Positions 39,575 to 48,247 are shown, counted from the stretch's first letter. The stretch is 64,000 nt of DNA from Blastococcus sp. TF02A-35 (GCF_004571075.1 NZ_SPQP01000015.1:19103-83102); one strand, 5' to 3'. Notes: a model not told the origin generated them from the letters alone. Translations and numbers: made by a program.

Positions 39575-40446
39575 AGCACTCCCCTGGCGAGCAGATCGGC
39601 GTCGGTGTTGGCGATGGCCTGGACGTGCTCGGGGCCGAGCGGTCCCACGAGCTCGCCGGCCACGAGGCGGTGGAGGTCACCCGGCGCGGCCCAGGCGCGG
39701 ACCTCCAGCGGCGAGCAGGTGAACTCCGGCCGCGGGTCCAGCGGGTGGGCGGTGTTGGCCAGCAGCACCACCGTGTCGACGTGCAGCAGCAGGTCCACCG
39801 AGGCGCCGGGGCCGGCCGAGCCGAGCCACTCGAAGGAGCCGTCGGCCCGCACCCGGACGCCCTGGAAGAAGGAGACCGACGGTGGGAGGTCGCGGACGCC
39901 GAGGCCGTGCTTGAGGGCGCCGAGGGTGAGCAGCTCGCGGCCGGCCGGGGAGCCGGACTCCGGGGCCGCGGCGCCGTAGCGGGCGAGGTTGCCCTCGCGC
40001 GTGGTCGTGCCGGTGAGCGCGTCGTGCTGGCCGGAGGTGTCGGCGACCACCGTCGCCAGCACCCGGCCGAAGCCGCTGAGCAGCGGGTGGCCGGCGGACA
40101 GGTAGGCCTGCCAGGGCACCTTGACGGTGTCGGCCACGTTCAGCCGCTCGTGCGGCGAGTCGGCGCGGTGCAGGAGGACGGAGGCACAGGCCGCGCCGTC
40201 CCGGTCGGTCAGCCGCAGCCGGGTGCCGCGGGCGAGGACGGCGGTGGCGTAGCCACCGGGCGCGACGGTCTCCGCCCAGCGCAGCGCCTCGGCCGAGAGC
40301 CCGTCGGGGACGACGCCGGGAGCGGCGGGTGCGGAGGCCGGCGGGACGTGCCGCATGAGGTCGGCGGTTCGGCCGTGCTGGGCTCGGGCGTGCGCCCTGG
40401 CCCCGGCCGTGGTGGCCGTCGCTGAGCCGCTGGTGGTGCTGGTCAC
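39571..40446 (-). CDS. DUF1989 protein, urea/guanidine carboxylase-associated (UAAP1 / partner subunit)
   Basis: A 291-residue DUF1989 protein, first gene of the operon. It matches the second subunit in overall layout (G-Y-A-T-A-V-L-A-R-G, D-T-V-K-V-P-W, V-R-D-L-P-P-S-V-S-F-F, V-D-T-V-V-L-L-A-N-T) but lacks the Cys-rich segments seen in the 221-residue partner. That asymmetry suggests a heteromer in which only one subunit is catalytic. A His/Ala/Pro-rich leader of 50 residues precedes the domain. The GTG start has GGGAGGG upstream. Confidence 0.83.
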   Translation of the reverse strand: MTSTTSGSATATTAGARAHARAQHGRTADLMRHVPPASAPAAPGVVPDGLSAEALRWAETVAPGGYATAVLARGTRLRLTDRDGAACASVLLHRADSPHERLNVADTVKVPWQAYLSAGHPLLSGFGRVLATVVADTSGQHDALTGTTTREGNLARYGAAAPESGSPAGRELLTLGALKHGLGVRDLPPSVSFFQGVRVRADGSFEWLGSAGPGASVDLLLHVDTVVLLANTAHPLDPRPEFTCSPLEVRAWAAPGDLHRLVAGELVGPLGPEHVQAIANTDADLLARGVL

Positions 40447-40530
40447 GGGCCCTCCCGTGGTGTCGGCGACGCCCTCGCGGGGAGGGCTTCCTGTCGCTCG
40501 ACAGTTTTTCGAGCACCACGGGGTGGGTGG

Positions 40531-40567
40531 GTTGCCTGCGCGTTACCGCTCAGCGGCCGGCGTTAAC
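40531..40567 (-). promoter_or_regulatory. Possible GlnR-like operator upstream of the nitrogen operon
   Basis: On the minus strand GTAAC, six bases and GCAAC (40531-40546) match the GlnR half-site GTNAC-N6-GAAAC with one mismatch, and a GTTAAC lies 15 bases further out. It sits 85-120 bases before the first gene. The second half-site is off-register by about 2 bases, so this is tentative. Confidence 0.35.
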
Positions 40568-40597
40568 AACCGTCGACCGCCGTTTCGGCCGCGTGAC

Positions 40598-40659
40598 GGC
40601 GACCGCACGACGCCCCAGGCGCCCCGTGAGGGCTCCTGGGGGCTCCTGGGGCGGTCGCC
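40598..40659 (-). terminator. Bulged hairpin after the SNF2 gene
   Basis: GGCGACCGC pairs with GCGGTCGCC, and an inner CCCCAGG pairs with CCTGGGG across an internal bulge. It begins 5 bases beyond the SNF2 stop and separates that gene from the nitrogen operon. Confidence 0.5.
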
Positions 40660-40663
40660 GGGG

Positions 40664-42799
40664 TCAGGCGGAGAGCGCGTCGGTGAGCAGTGCGACCAGC
40701 GCCTCGAGCTGCACGTCGGTCGAGGACTGCACCTCCTCGTCGGAGCCGTCCAGCGCCCGAGCAGCCAGCCCGGCCTTGCTGTCGATCAGCTCCGCGATCC
40801 GGGAGTCCAGCGTCTGCGCGGCGATGATCCGCCACGCGGTGACCGGCTCGGTCTGCCCGATGCGGTGGCTCCGGTCGATGGCCTGCGTCTGCTCCGCGTC
40901 GGTCCAGGAGAGCTCGGCGAGCACGATGTTGCTGGCCACCTGCAGGTTCAGGCCGACGCCGGCCGCGGTGAGCGAGCAGACGGCGACTGCGACCCCGGGG
41001 TCCTTCACGAACGCGTCGATGTGCTTCTGCCGCGCCGTCGGCGTCTGGTCCCCGCGGATCGAGGAGTAGCGGATGCCGAGCTTGTCCAGCGTCTCCTCGG
41101 CGGTGTCCATGACGTCGACGTGCTTGGCGAAGAACACCACCTTGCCGGCGCTGCGGGCCAGCTGGGCGGCGTAGTCGGCGGCCAGCCTGGCCTTGGCCTG
41201 GCCGATCCGCCGCATCATGCTGAACACGTTCTCGCCGGTGGCCTTGGTCGTCGTGTCCTTCAGCTCCCAGCCGGCGACCTTGCGGACCAGGTCGTGGTCG
41301 ATGCCCTCGACGACGGTCGCGGACTCGCGGGCCGCGATGGCGCTCTCGTAGCGCTTGACCAGCCGGCGGGCGAGTTCCTGCTCGGCGGCCCGGATCGAGC
41401 GGCCGGCCTTGTCGTCGAGCTCCACGGGGAGGTCGGCGATGCGGCGGGCGGGGATGTCGGCAGCGACGTCGACCTTGCGGCGGCGGACGATGCCGAGGTC
41501 GATCACGCACGAGCGCGCCGCCGGGTAGAAGCCGGGGTCGGCCGGCGTCAGGCCGGTCTCCTCCAGGCACTCCATCAGCCGGCCCAGCGGCTTCTCGTCG
41601 TCGATCCAGCCGAGGAACTGCCAGATCGCGCGGAAGTCCTCGATGTCGTTGATCAGCGGGGTGCCGGTCAGCGCCATCAGCAGCGGGCTCGAGGTGCGCG
41701 ACCGGATGCGGTCGGACAGCTCCAGGACGTGCTGCGAACGCTGCGAGGTCTTGTTCTTGATGAAGTGGGCCTCGTCGACGACCATGCCGCGGAAGCCGAA
41801 GTCGCCGATCCAGCCGACGTGGCGGTCGAGCACCTCGTAGTTGACGACGACGATGTCGGCGAAGGCGTCGATCGTCTCGCCGTTGCCCTGGATGACGGTG
41901 GCCGGGCGGTGCGGCACCCAGCGGGCGGCCTCGCGGGCCCAGTTGGTCTTGACCACGTTGGGGACGACGACGAGCAGCGGGTAGGCCTGCGCCGCCTCTG
42001 CCGCCAGCAGCGACTGCGCCGTCTTGCCCAGGCCCGGCTCGTCGGCGAGCAGGAAGGTCCGGTGCCCCTGGGCGGCGGCCGCGACCACCTGGCCCTGGTG
42101 CGGCATCAGCTCCAGGCCGGCGGGGGTGAACTGCGAGCTGGGGAAGGGCAGCGCCATGCACGCCGGCGCTCCCCCGCCCGCCCGCTCGAAGGAGTTGAGC
42201 AGCGGGGTGAGCAGCTCCCAGCCGTAGAGCCGGCGGGGGCGGGCTGCGGCCGGCCGGGCGGCGGAGAAGTCGGGGGCGAGGAAGGGGTTGGCCAGCTGCC
42301 GGGAGATGACCGACTGCGGCACGACCTTGCGCTCGGGCGCCACGGGTGCCGCCTCCACCTCGGGAGCGGGCGGCGGGACCTCCTCGGGGGTCTCGATGCC
42401 GCCGGCGGCCAGCATCTCCCGCTTGAGCGCGCGCGCGGCGTCGGAGGCGACGGCGTCGTCGGCGAGGAGGGCCAGCAGGCCGGACTCCCGCACGGCGGTG
42501 GTGGCGAGGATGGTCGCGATGCCGTCGAGCCGCTTGAGCTGCTCGCCCCGGCGGGCGTCGCCCAGCGAGTCGTCGGCCTGCACCCGGGCGCGCTCCTCGC
42601 GCAACACCAGCGCGATGGCCTGGAACTCCGCGCGCACGGTCGGCGTGACGCGACCGCGCTTGACGGCCGCCTCGACCTCGCGGACCGCGCGGGCGAGCAC
42701 GGCGATGACGTCAGCGCCCTCGCGCACGCGCCGCTGACGCTGGTTGCTGCGCGGGGGGTTGCGCCGCGCGCCCGTCGAACGACGAGCCGGTCCTGCCAC
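40664..42799 (-). CDS. SNF2-family DEAH helicase
   Basis: A 711-residue superfamily 2 ATPase. Walker A is D-E-P-G-L-G-K-T (about 253-260), the DEAH box is V-V-D-E-A-H-F-I-K-N (about 342), M-A-L-T-G-T-P-L is motif III, and S-H-R-I-G-Q-T-E-P-V is motif VI. Residues 1-200 form a helical, charged N-terminal region that I do not recognise. The GTG at 42799 follows GAGGAGGAG. SNF2 proteins move along or remodel nucleoprotein, such as RapA on RNA polymerase. No restriction, nuclease or DISARM-like partner lies next to it, so a defence role has no support here. Confidence 0.9.
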   Translation of the reverse strand: MAGPARRSTGARRNPPRSNQRQRRVREGADVIAVLARAVREVEAAVKRGRVTPTVRAEFQAIALVLREERARVQADDSLGDARRGEQLKRLDGIATILATTAVRESGLLALLADDAVASDAARALKREMLAAGGIETPEEVPPPAPEVEAAPVAPERKVVPQSVISRQLANPFLAPDFSAARPAAARPRRLYGWELLTPLLNSFERAGGGAPACMALPFPSSQFTPAGLELMPHQGQVVAAAAQGHRTFLLADEPGLGKTAQSLLAAEAAQAYPLLVVVPNVVKTNWAREAARWVPHRPATVIQGNGETIDAFADIVVVNYEVLDRHVGWIGDFGFRGMVVDEAHFIKNKTSQRSQHVLELSDRIRSRTSSPLLMALTGTPLINDIEDFRAIWQFLGWIDDEKPLGRLMECLEETGLTPADPGFYPAARSCVIDLGIVRRRKVDVAADIPARRIADLPVELDDKAGRSIRAAEQELARRLVKRYESAIAARESATVVEGIDHDLVRKVAGWELKDTTTKATGENVFSMMRRIGQAKARLAADYAAQLARSAGKVVFFAKHVDVMDTAEETLDKLGIRYSSIRGDQTPTARQKHIDAFVKDPGVAVAVCSLTAAGVGLNLQVASNIVLAELSWTDAEQTQAIDRSHRIGQTEPVTAWRIIAAQTLDSRIAELIDSKAGLAARALDGSDEEVQSSTDVQLEALVALLTDALSA

Positions 42800-43389
42800 G
42801 TACTCCTCCTCTGGGCGCCCGGGCCGAGCGCCACGACAAGCTGCCGCGGGAGCCGCCCGCCGGCCGGGGCCGAGGGGCGGGGTTCCCGCGTGGCTGCTGC
42901 GCCGAGGCCCACGGATCAGTGGGCGATCGACGCCGCCGGGAGGACGTCTCCGCGGTGGGCCGACAGCCGCCGGGATCACCGGGGGCACCCACGCGAGATC
43001 AGGAGTCGTCGCCGGACGTGCGGCCCTGCTGGGCCTATGCCGTCCCCACAGTAGCGCGAACCGCCCGGCTGCACCCCCGGAGCCGATCTTGGCGACCCCC
43101 GAGGGCGTGGGGCCGGCCGGGGACGGCACGGCGGACGGAGGGGCCCGCGCCGGCGGTCCGGGCCACCGGCGGCCCCGCCCGTCCCACGCACCGCCTGTCA
43201 CCACCCGCTTCGCAGCGGTCGCGTCGGGCGCACGGGCAACATATGACGAAGGGGAACGGTCCGTCTCGTCCGTCTCGACCTGACACCCAGCGCACTCGGC
43301 TGCTTACTGTGGGTACCAGCACGGGGGGCGCACTTCGTAGCCGCAGTCAGCGGCTGACGCGTTCCCGAACGCCATCGAGAGGAACGAAC
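42800..43389. other. 590-base gene-free region between SNF2 and HTH genes
   Basis: Divergent promoter region. I see no credible coding frame. TACTGTGGG occurs on the plus strand at 43305-43313, ahead of the HTH gene, and on the minus strand at 43045-43053, about 245 bases ahead of the SNF2 start, so both genes may use the same kind of promoter. The rest is GC-rich without repeats I can see. Confidence 0.5.
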
Positions 43390-43767
43390 GTGTCTCTTCC
43401 CCAGCGCTCCACCGCCGCCACCCTGGCCCGCCCGGTGGCCTACGGCCAGCGCCCCGCGCCCCGGCCCGCCATGCACTCCGGCTACCCCGCCGCCCGCGTC
43501 GCGCCGACCGGCGCCCGCCCGCAGCAGGCCCCCCCGATGGCCCAGCGCCCCGTGGCCCAGCGCCCGGCCGCCGAGCGCCCCGCCCCGCGCGCCGTCAGCT
43601 TCCTCACCGTGGCCGAGGTCGCCGCGATCATGCGGGTCTCGAAGATGACCGTCTACCGCCTGGTCCACGGCGGCGAGCTCTCCGCCGTGCGCGTCGGCCG
43701 CTCCTTCCGCGTGCCGGAGACCGCCGTCCGCGAGTACCTCTCCGAGGCGCGCACCGACGTCGCCTGA
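43390..43767 (+). CDS. BldC/excisionase-type helix-turn-helix protein
   Basis: A 125-residue protein. The first 65 residues are Pro/Ala/Arg-rich and probably disordered. The rest is a MerR-like winged HTH of the excisionase type: F-L-T-V-A-E-V-A-A-I-M-R-V-S-K-M-T-V-Y-R, then L-V-H-G-G-E-L-S-A-V-R-V-G-R-S-F-R-V-P. This resembles the short developmental regulator BldC and mycobacterial Rv0500A. Unlike phage excisionases it has no integrase neighbour, so a chromosomal regulator is more likely. The GTG is 6 bases after GAGAGGAAC. Confidence 0.85.
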   Translation: MSLPQRSTAATLARPVAYGQRPAPRPAMHSGYPAARVAPTGARPQQAPPMAQRPVAQRPAAERPAPRAVSFLTVAEVAAIMRVSKMTVYRLVHGGELSAVRVGRSFRVPETAVREYLSEARTDVA

Positions 43768-43771
43768 CGGC

Positions 43772-43793
43772 CGGCGTCCCCCCGGGGACGCCG
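43772..43793. terminator. Hairpin between HTH gene and tannase gene
   Basis: CGGCGTCCCC pairs with GGGGACGCCG around CC, 4 bases after the HTH stop; convergent genes make it bidirectional. Confidence 0.7.
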
Positions 43794-43844
43794 AGGGGCC
43801 CGCCGGACGAACCGACGAGCCCCCCGGCCGAGCGTGCGAGCGGG

Positions 43845-45623
43845 TCAGCCCCGGCCGCCGCCGTGGCCCGCCCCCGGCACCGAGGCGACCTTCCCGCTGC
43901 TCTTCTTGCAGTCGAAGCTCGCAGCGTCCTCGACGTCGCCCCGCTTGTAGGTCGCCACCAGCGGGAACGGGCACAGCGGCCGGCTCCGGTCGGCCGCCCA
44001 GGTCGCCGGCACCTCCGGGTTGGCCCCACCGGGGTTCCCCGCACCCCGTGCGGTGGCGACGATGCGGTCCGGGGCCTTGCCCCGCTCGACCCAGTCGACG
44101 ACCGCGCCGAGACCGTCGAACTGGTCGGTGGCCGGTCCGCCGGAGACGTGGCCCATGCCCGGCACCTCGAAGTACCGGACGAAGTCCCCCGCCTTCCCGC
44201 GGTAGGCGCGGTCGAGCTCTTCGTACCAGCGTGCGGTGTCCTTCGCGGAGAAGACCGCGTCGGAGACCCCGTGGGCGACGACCATCTTCGCGCCCCGCGT
44301 GCGCAGCGTGTCCAGGTTCGTCGGGTTCGGCGGCGTCATGAACGACATGCCGCTCTCCCGGTACGTCCCGTCCGTGGCGAACAGCTTCCCGTACTGGGTG
44401 TCCACGTCGTAGCTCAGCGCGTAGTTCCGAGGACCACCCACCGTGGCCGGGTCCGTCGGCGGGGTCGAGAAGATGAGCCCGACGGCACCCGGGTCCAGGA
44501 GCACGGACAGCTGGAACTTCCACGTGGCCCAGCCGGGCGAGGTGAGACCCGGGTCGAAGTAGAACGGGCTGTACAGCTCGGCGCCGGCGCTGTTGCGGGC
44601 ACCGGCGAAGACCCGCTCGACGACCTCCTTCTGGGCAGCCGTGAGGCAGGTCGCCTCAGGACCGGCGGCACAGGTCGGCACCGCCTCGTCGAGGTCGAAG
44701 GCCCGCGCGCAGCCCTCGGCGTCCTGCACCATCCCGTCCGCGAGCCGGTCGAGGCCGTCGCAGCTGCGCAGGATCGCGTCGGCGACGAGCTGCCGCTGCT
44801 CCTTCGGGAAGGCGGTCTCGAGGTTCGGGCCCGTCGCCACGGTGGCCCACTGCTGGGCGCCCCACATCTGCGCCACCGCCGCCTTGGGCAGGTTGAACCC
44901 GGGAGCGACGGCGAGGAAGCCGTCGTACTGGTCGGCGTACCGGGCGGCGGCCACCATGGTGTGCCGACCGCCGTTGGAGCCGCCCGCGAAGTAGGAGCGG
45001 TCCGGGCCGCGCCCGTAGGCGGCGGCGATGAGCTTCTTGGCCATCGGCGTCAGGGTGCCGACCGCCTGGTAGCCGTAGTCGAGCCGGGCCTGCGGGTCGC
45101 GTCCGAAGTCGGGGGTCGGCGTGCCGTGCCCGGCGTCCGAGCTCAGCACGGCGAAGCCCATCTGCAGCCCGCTGCGGAGCTGGCCGCCGGTGACGTTGCC
45201 GTACGCCGGGACGACGGTCCCGTCGACCCCGCCGTTGGCCTGGTAGAGGTAGCGGCCGGCCCAGTCGCGCGGCAGCCGCATCTCGAAGCCGATGGCGTAG
45301 CTCTTGCCGTCGACGGGGCTGACCCGCCGGTTCATCTCGCCCCGCACCTGGCAGTGCTCCCCGACGGGCGCGCCGGCGTTGGTGACCGTGCCGGCCGGGA
45401 CCAGCGCGGCGGAGGTGATCGTCGTCCTCGCGTAGCTGAAGCCGACCAGCGACGCGCACTCGAGCAGCGTGCCGGGCCGCGCGGGCGCGAGGTGCCCCTT
45501 GCCCGCGGCGGAGGAGTGCGACGGCGGCGCGGCCGCCGCGGAGGTCGCCGCGGCGGTGACGCCCGTCGCGGTGATGAGCGTGGCGGCGGTGACCGCCAGC
45601 ACCCGGTGGAAACGCCTGGTCAT
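43845..45623 (-). CDS. Secreted tannase/feruloyl esterase family protein
   Basis: A 592-residue secreted hydrolase (PF07519). A signal peptide covers about residues 1-32, then L-E-C-A-S-L family start, A-N-G-G-V-D-G, the nucleophile Ser in G-G-S-N-G-G-R-H, a calcium-type D-x-D/E loop region with several Cys (about 290-340), D-A-V-F-S-A-K-D carrying the acid, and G-M-G-H-V-S-G-G with the catalytic His. These enzymes release gallate, ferulate or related acids from plant esters. The gene is last in an operon with an ABC transporter of the taurine/sulfonate type, so the released acid may be imported by it. GGAAGGGG precedes the ATG. Confidence 0.9.
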   Translation of the reverse strand: MTRRFHRVLAVTAATLITATGVTAAATSAAAAPPSHSSAAGKGHLAPARPGTLLECASLVGFSYARTTITSAALVPAGTVTNAGAPVGEHCQVRGEMNRRVSPVDGKSYAIGFEMRLPRDWAGRYLYQANGGVDGTVVPAYGNVTGGQLRSGLQMGFAVLSSDAGHGTPTPDFGRDPQARLDYGYQAVGTLTPMAKKLIAAAYGRGPDRSYFAGGSNGGRHTMVAAARYADQYDGFLAVAPGFNLPKAAVAQMWGAQQWATVATGPNLETAFPKEQRQLVADAILRSCDGLDRLADGMVQDAEGCARAFDLDEAVPTCAAGPEATCLTAAQKEVVERVFAGARNSAGAELYSPFYFDPGLTSPGWATWKFQLSVLLDPGAVGLIFSTPPTDPATVGGPRNYALSYDVDTQYGKLFATDGTYRESGMSFMTPPNPTNLDTLRTRGAKMVVAHGVSDAVFSAKDTARWYEELDRAYRGKAGDFVRYFEVPGMGHVSGGPATDQFDGLGAVVDWVERGKAPDRIVATARGAGNPGGANPEVPATWAADRSRPLCPFPLVATYKRGDVEDAASFDCKKSSGKVASVPGAGHGGGRG

Positions 45624-45685
45624 GGTGCCCCTTCCAGCTGTCGGGTGACGCCTGAGGACCGGCGTCCGTGGGGTGGTGCCGGCCG

Positions 45686-46492
45686 CTAGCTCGCGACCGG
45701 GTGTGCGCCGGACGCAGGCTCGCCGGCGGGCTCCTTCGGCCGGTGGATCTGTGAGTAGACCTGCGCGCGCAGCTCGGCGAAGCGGGGCGAGGACCGGGTG
45801 GTGAGCTGGTCCCGCGCGTCCGGCAGGTCGATGGCCAGGTCCTGCCGGACGACGGTCGGCGAGCTGGACAGGATGAGCACCCGCTGCCCGAGGTAGACCG
45901 CCTCGTCGATGTCGTGGGTGACGAACAGCGTCGTCACCTGGAACCGGTGCCAGATGTCGCGGATGAGGTCCTCCAGGTCCGCGCGGGTCTGTGCGTCCAC
46001 CGCGGCGAACGGCTCGTCCATCAGCAGCACCTGCGGCTCGTAGGCGACGGCGCGGGCGATCGCCACGCGCTGCTGCATGCCCCCGGAGAGCTGCCACGGG
46101 TAGGCGCCGTGGGCCTCGGCGAGGCCGACCGCGGCCAGCGACTCGTCGATCAGCTCCGTGCGCCGCGCCGCGGGCAGCTTCTTCTGCTTGAGCGGGAGCT
46201 CGACGTTCTCCCGCACGGTCATCCAGGGGAACAGGCTGCGCCCGTACTCCTGGAACACCACGGCCATGCCCGGGGGCGGCCCGTCGACCCTCTTGCCCTC
46301 GACGAGCACCTCACCGGCGGTCGGCTGCAGCAGCCCGGACATGATCTTGAGCAGGGTCGTCTTCCCCGAGCCCGAGGGGCCGACGATGCACACCAGCTCG
46401 CCGGAGCCGACCGAGAAGGTCAGGTCCCGCACGGCCTCGACCGTGCGCCCCTTCCCCTCGTAGATCTTCTGGATGCCGCGGACGTCGAGCAT
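45686..46492 (-). CDS. ABC transporter ATP-binding protein (TauB/SsuB type)
   Basis: A 268-residue ATPase with Walker A G-P-S-G-S-G-K-T-T, Q-loop V-V-F-Q-E, signature L-S-G-G-M-Q-Q-R, Walker B V-L-L-M-D-E-P-F and H-loop V-T-H-D. The sequence is nearest to nitrate/sulfonate/taurine/aromatic acid importers. It drives the two permease proteins upstream. The operon order is binding protein, permease, permease, ATPase, esterase. Confidence 0.94.
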   Translation of the reverse strand: MLDVRGIQKIYEGKGRTVEAVRDLTFSVGSGELVCIVGPSGSGKTTLLKIMSGLLQPTAGEVLVEGKRVDGPPPGMAVVFQEYGRSLFPWMTVRENVELPLKQKKLPAARRTELIDESLAAVGLAEAHGAYPWQLSGGMQQRVAIARAVAYEPQVLLMDEPFAAVDAQTRADLEDLIRDIWHRFQVTTLFVTHDIDEAVYLGQRVLILSSSPTVVRQDLAIDLPDARDQLTTRSSPRFAELRAQVYSQIHRPKEPAGEPASGAHPVAS

Positions 46493-46519
46493 GTGGAACC
46501 TTCCGGAGGGCGGACGAGG

Positions 46520-47293
46520 TCAGTTCGAGCGCTGCGCGCGGCGCAGGCCGTGGTACCAGGCGAGCTGGCGGTTCTCGACGATGCGGAACAGCAGCGCCAG
46601 CAGGAAGCCGAGCAGCCCGAGCATCAACATCCCGGCCCAGGTCTCGGGGACGGCGAAGCTGCGCTGCGCCTGGACGACGGCGAAGCCGAGCCCGTTGTCC
46701 GCGGCGAACAGCTCGCTGATGACCATGAGGATGATCGCGACGGACAGCCCCTGCCGGAGGCCGGCGAAGATCTGCGGGCTGGCGCTGGGCAGCACGAGGT
46801 GCCGCAGCCGGGGCCAGCCGCTCAGGCCGTAGACCCGCCCGGTGTCGCTGAGGACGGAGTCGACGGCGCGGACGCCCTCGACGGTGTTGAGCAGGATCGG
46901 CCACATGCAGCCGAAGGCGATGACGAGGATCTTCATGCCGTCGCCGAGGCCGAAGAACAGGATGAAGATCGGCACCAGCACCGGCGGCGGGATGGCGCGG
47001 AAGAACTCCAGCACCGGCTCCAGCAGACCGCGGGCGATCCGCGAGGTCCCGATGAGCACGCCCAGGGCCACCGCGACGACGATCGCCACGGCGTAGCCCG
47101 CGGCGAGGCGGTAGAGGCTCGGCCACACGTCCTCGGTCAGGCGGGGGCCGAACCACTCCTCCCGCAGGCTCTCGAGGATCCGCGACAGCGGTGGGAAGAA
47201 GAAGTCGGTGCTGTTCGCGCTGAGGAACCACCAGGACACGAGCAGCACGACCGGGAGGCCCAGGACGTACCCGGTGCGGCGCAGGACGCTCAT
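46520..47293 (-). CDS. ABC transporter permease (TauC/SsuC type)
   Basis: A 257-residue inner-membrane permease with about six helices. The EAA loop (about 165-180: V-L-P-S-A-S-P-Q-I-F-A-G-L-R) contacts the ATPase. It begins four bases before the end of the first permease (ATGA) and is intact. Paired non-identical permeases suggest a heterodimeric channel for a sulfonate-, nitrate- or aromatic-acid-like solute. Confidence 0.92.
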   Translation of the reverse strand: MSVLRRTGYVLGLPVVLLVSWWFLSANSTDFFFPPLSRILESLREEWFGPRLTEDVWPSLYRLAAGYAVAIVVAVALGVLIGTSRIARGLLEPVLEFFRAIPPPVLVPIFILFFGLGDGMKILVIAFGCMWPILLNTVEGVRAVDSVLSDTGRVYGLSGWPRLRHLVLPSASPQIFAGLRQGLSVAIILMVISELFAADNGLGFAVVQAQRSFAVPETWAGMLMLGLLGFLLALLFRIVENRQLAWYHGLRRAQRSN

Positions 47294-48152
47294 GCCGGCA
47301 GCTCCCCTCGCTGGGACGGGTGCCAGGACAGCGCCCGCCGCTCGACGGCACGGAACACGACGTTGACCAGCACGCCGAGGATCCCGGTGACGACGACCAG
47401 TGCGTAGGTCGTCGGGTAGGCGGCGCTGCTCTGGGCGGCGGCGATGGACTTCCCCAGCCCGGGGTTGCCGATGACCAGCTCGGAGGTGACGGCGAGGATC
47501 AAAGCCACCGCCGCGGCCAGCCGCAGCCCGGTCATCACGTACGGCAGCGCGGTCGGCCAGGTGAGGTACCGGACCCGCGCCCACCGGCCCAGGCCGTAGG
47601 CCCGCGCGGTGTCCTGCGCCACGGGGTCGACGTCCTGCACGCCGTAGAGCACCTGGACGAGGACCTGCCAGAACGACGCGTAGACGACCAGGAGCAGCTT
47701 GCTCTCCAGCTGCGAGCCGTAGAGCAGCACGGCGATCGGGATCAGCGCCACCGAGGGGATCGGCCGGAGGAACTCGATCGTGGAGGCCGTGGCCTCGCGG
47801 GCGAACCGGGAGCTCCCGATGAGGATGCCGAGGACGATGCCGGCGGCCGCGGCGATCGCCAGCCCCAGCGCCCAGCCTGCAGGGTGTCCCCGACCGCCGT
47901 CCAGAAGGTCGGCTGCGTCACCAGGTCGGCCAGCGCCGAGCCGATCTCCGAGGACGCCGGGAAGTACTCGCGGGGCAGGACGCCGACGCGCGGCAGGACC
48001 TCCACCAGCAGCACCAGGGCGGCCAGGCCGACCAGCCCCAGCACCACCTGCGGCACGCCGCGCCGGCGCCGGGGCCGGGGGCTCCCGGCGATCCCGGAGG
48101 CCGGGGCGCTCGGGCCGCCCGCGGAGGACACCACCGCCGGGGACCCGGTCAC
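47290..48152 (-). pseudogene. ABC transporter permease, frameshifted
   Basis: Two frames together encode one TauC/SsuC-type permease of about 287 residues. From the GTG at 48152 the frame reads to V-G-D-T-L-Q near 47880 and then becomes Arg/Ser/Pro nonsense; the other frame continues as G-W-A-L-G-L-A-I-A-A-A and on through the EAA loop (T-W-P-T-A-L-P-Y-V-M-T-G-L-R) to the stop. Restoring one missing base at about 47876-47881, in a short G/C run, joins them. It may be a sequencing error or a true lesion that inactivates the importer. The GTG lies within the stop of a small upstream ORF. Confidence 0.85.
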
Positions 48153-48247
48153 GGACGGACCGCCACGACGTCGGCGTGCGGCGCGCCCGCGGTGGCGCGG
48201 GCGGGGAACGGCAGGGGGGCGGCCGTCGGCGCCGGCATCCGTCTCAT
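48149..48247 (-). CDS. Possible 32-residue coupled small ORF
   Basis: ATG at 48247 follows AGAGGGAAG and gives M-R-R-M-P-A-P-T-A-A-P; its TGA overlaps the permease GTG as GTGA, the coupling used at other junctions here. It might be a leader peptide, a mis-called permease start, or chance. No family is recognisable. Confidence 0.35.
   Translation of the reverse strand: MRRMPAPTAAPLPFPARATAGAPHADVVAVRP

Noticed and set aside
40447..40600. Guanidine riboswitch (ykkC types) before the nitrogen operon
   Set aside because: No conserved ykkC, mini-ykkC or PreQ1-like pseudoknot segments could be found in either strand.
40664..43767. SNF2 helicase plus excisionase-like HTH as a phage or defence island
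   Set aside because: No integrase, nuclease, methylase, att-like repeats or composition change; the HTH protein fits BldC-type chromosomal regulators.
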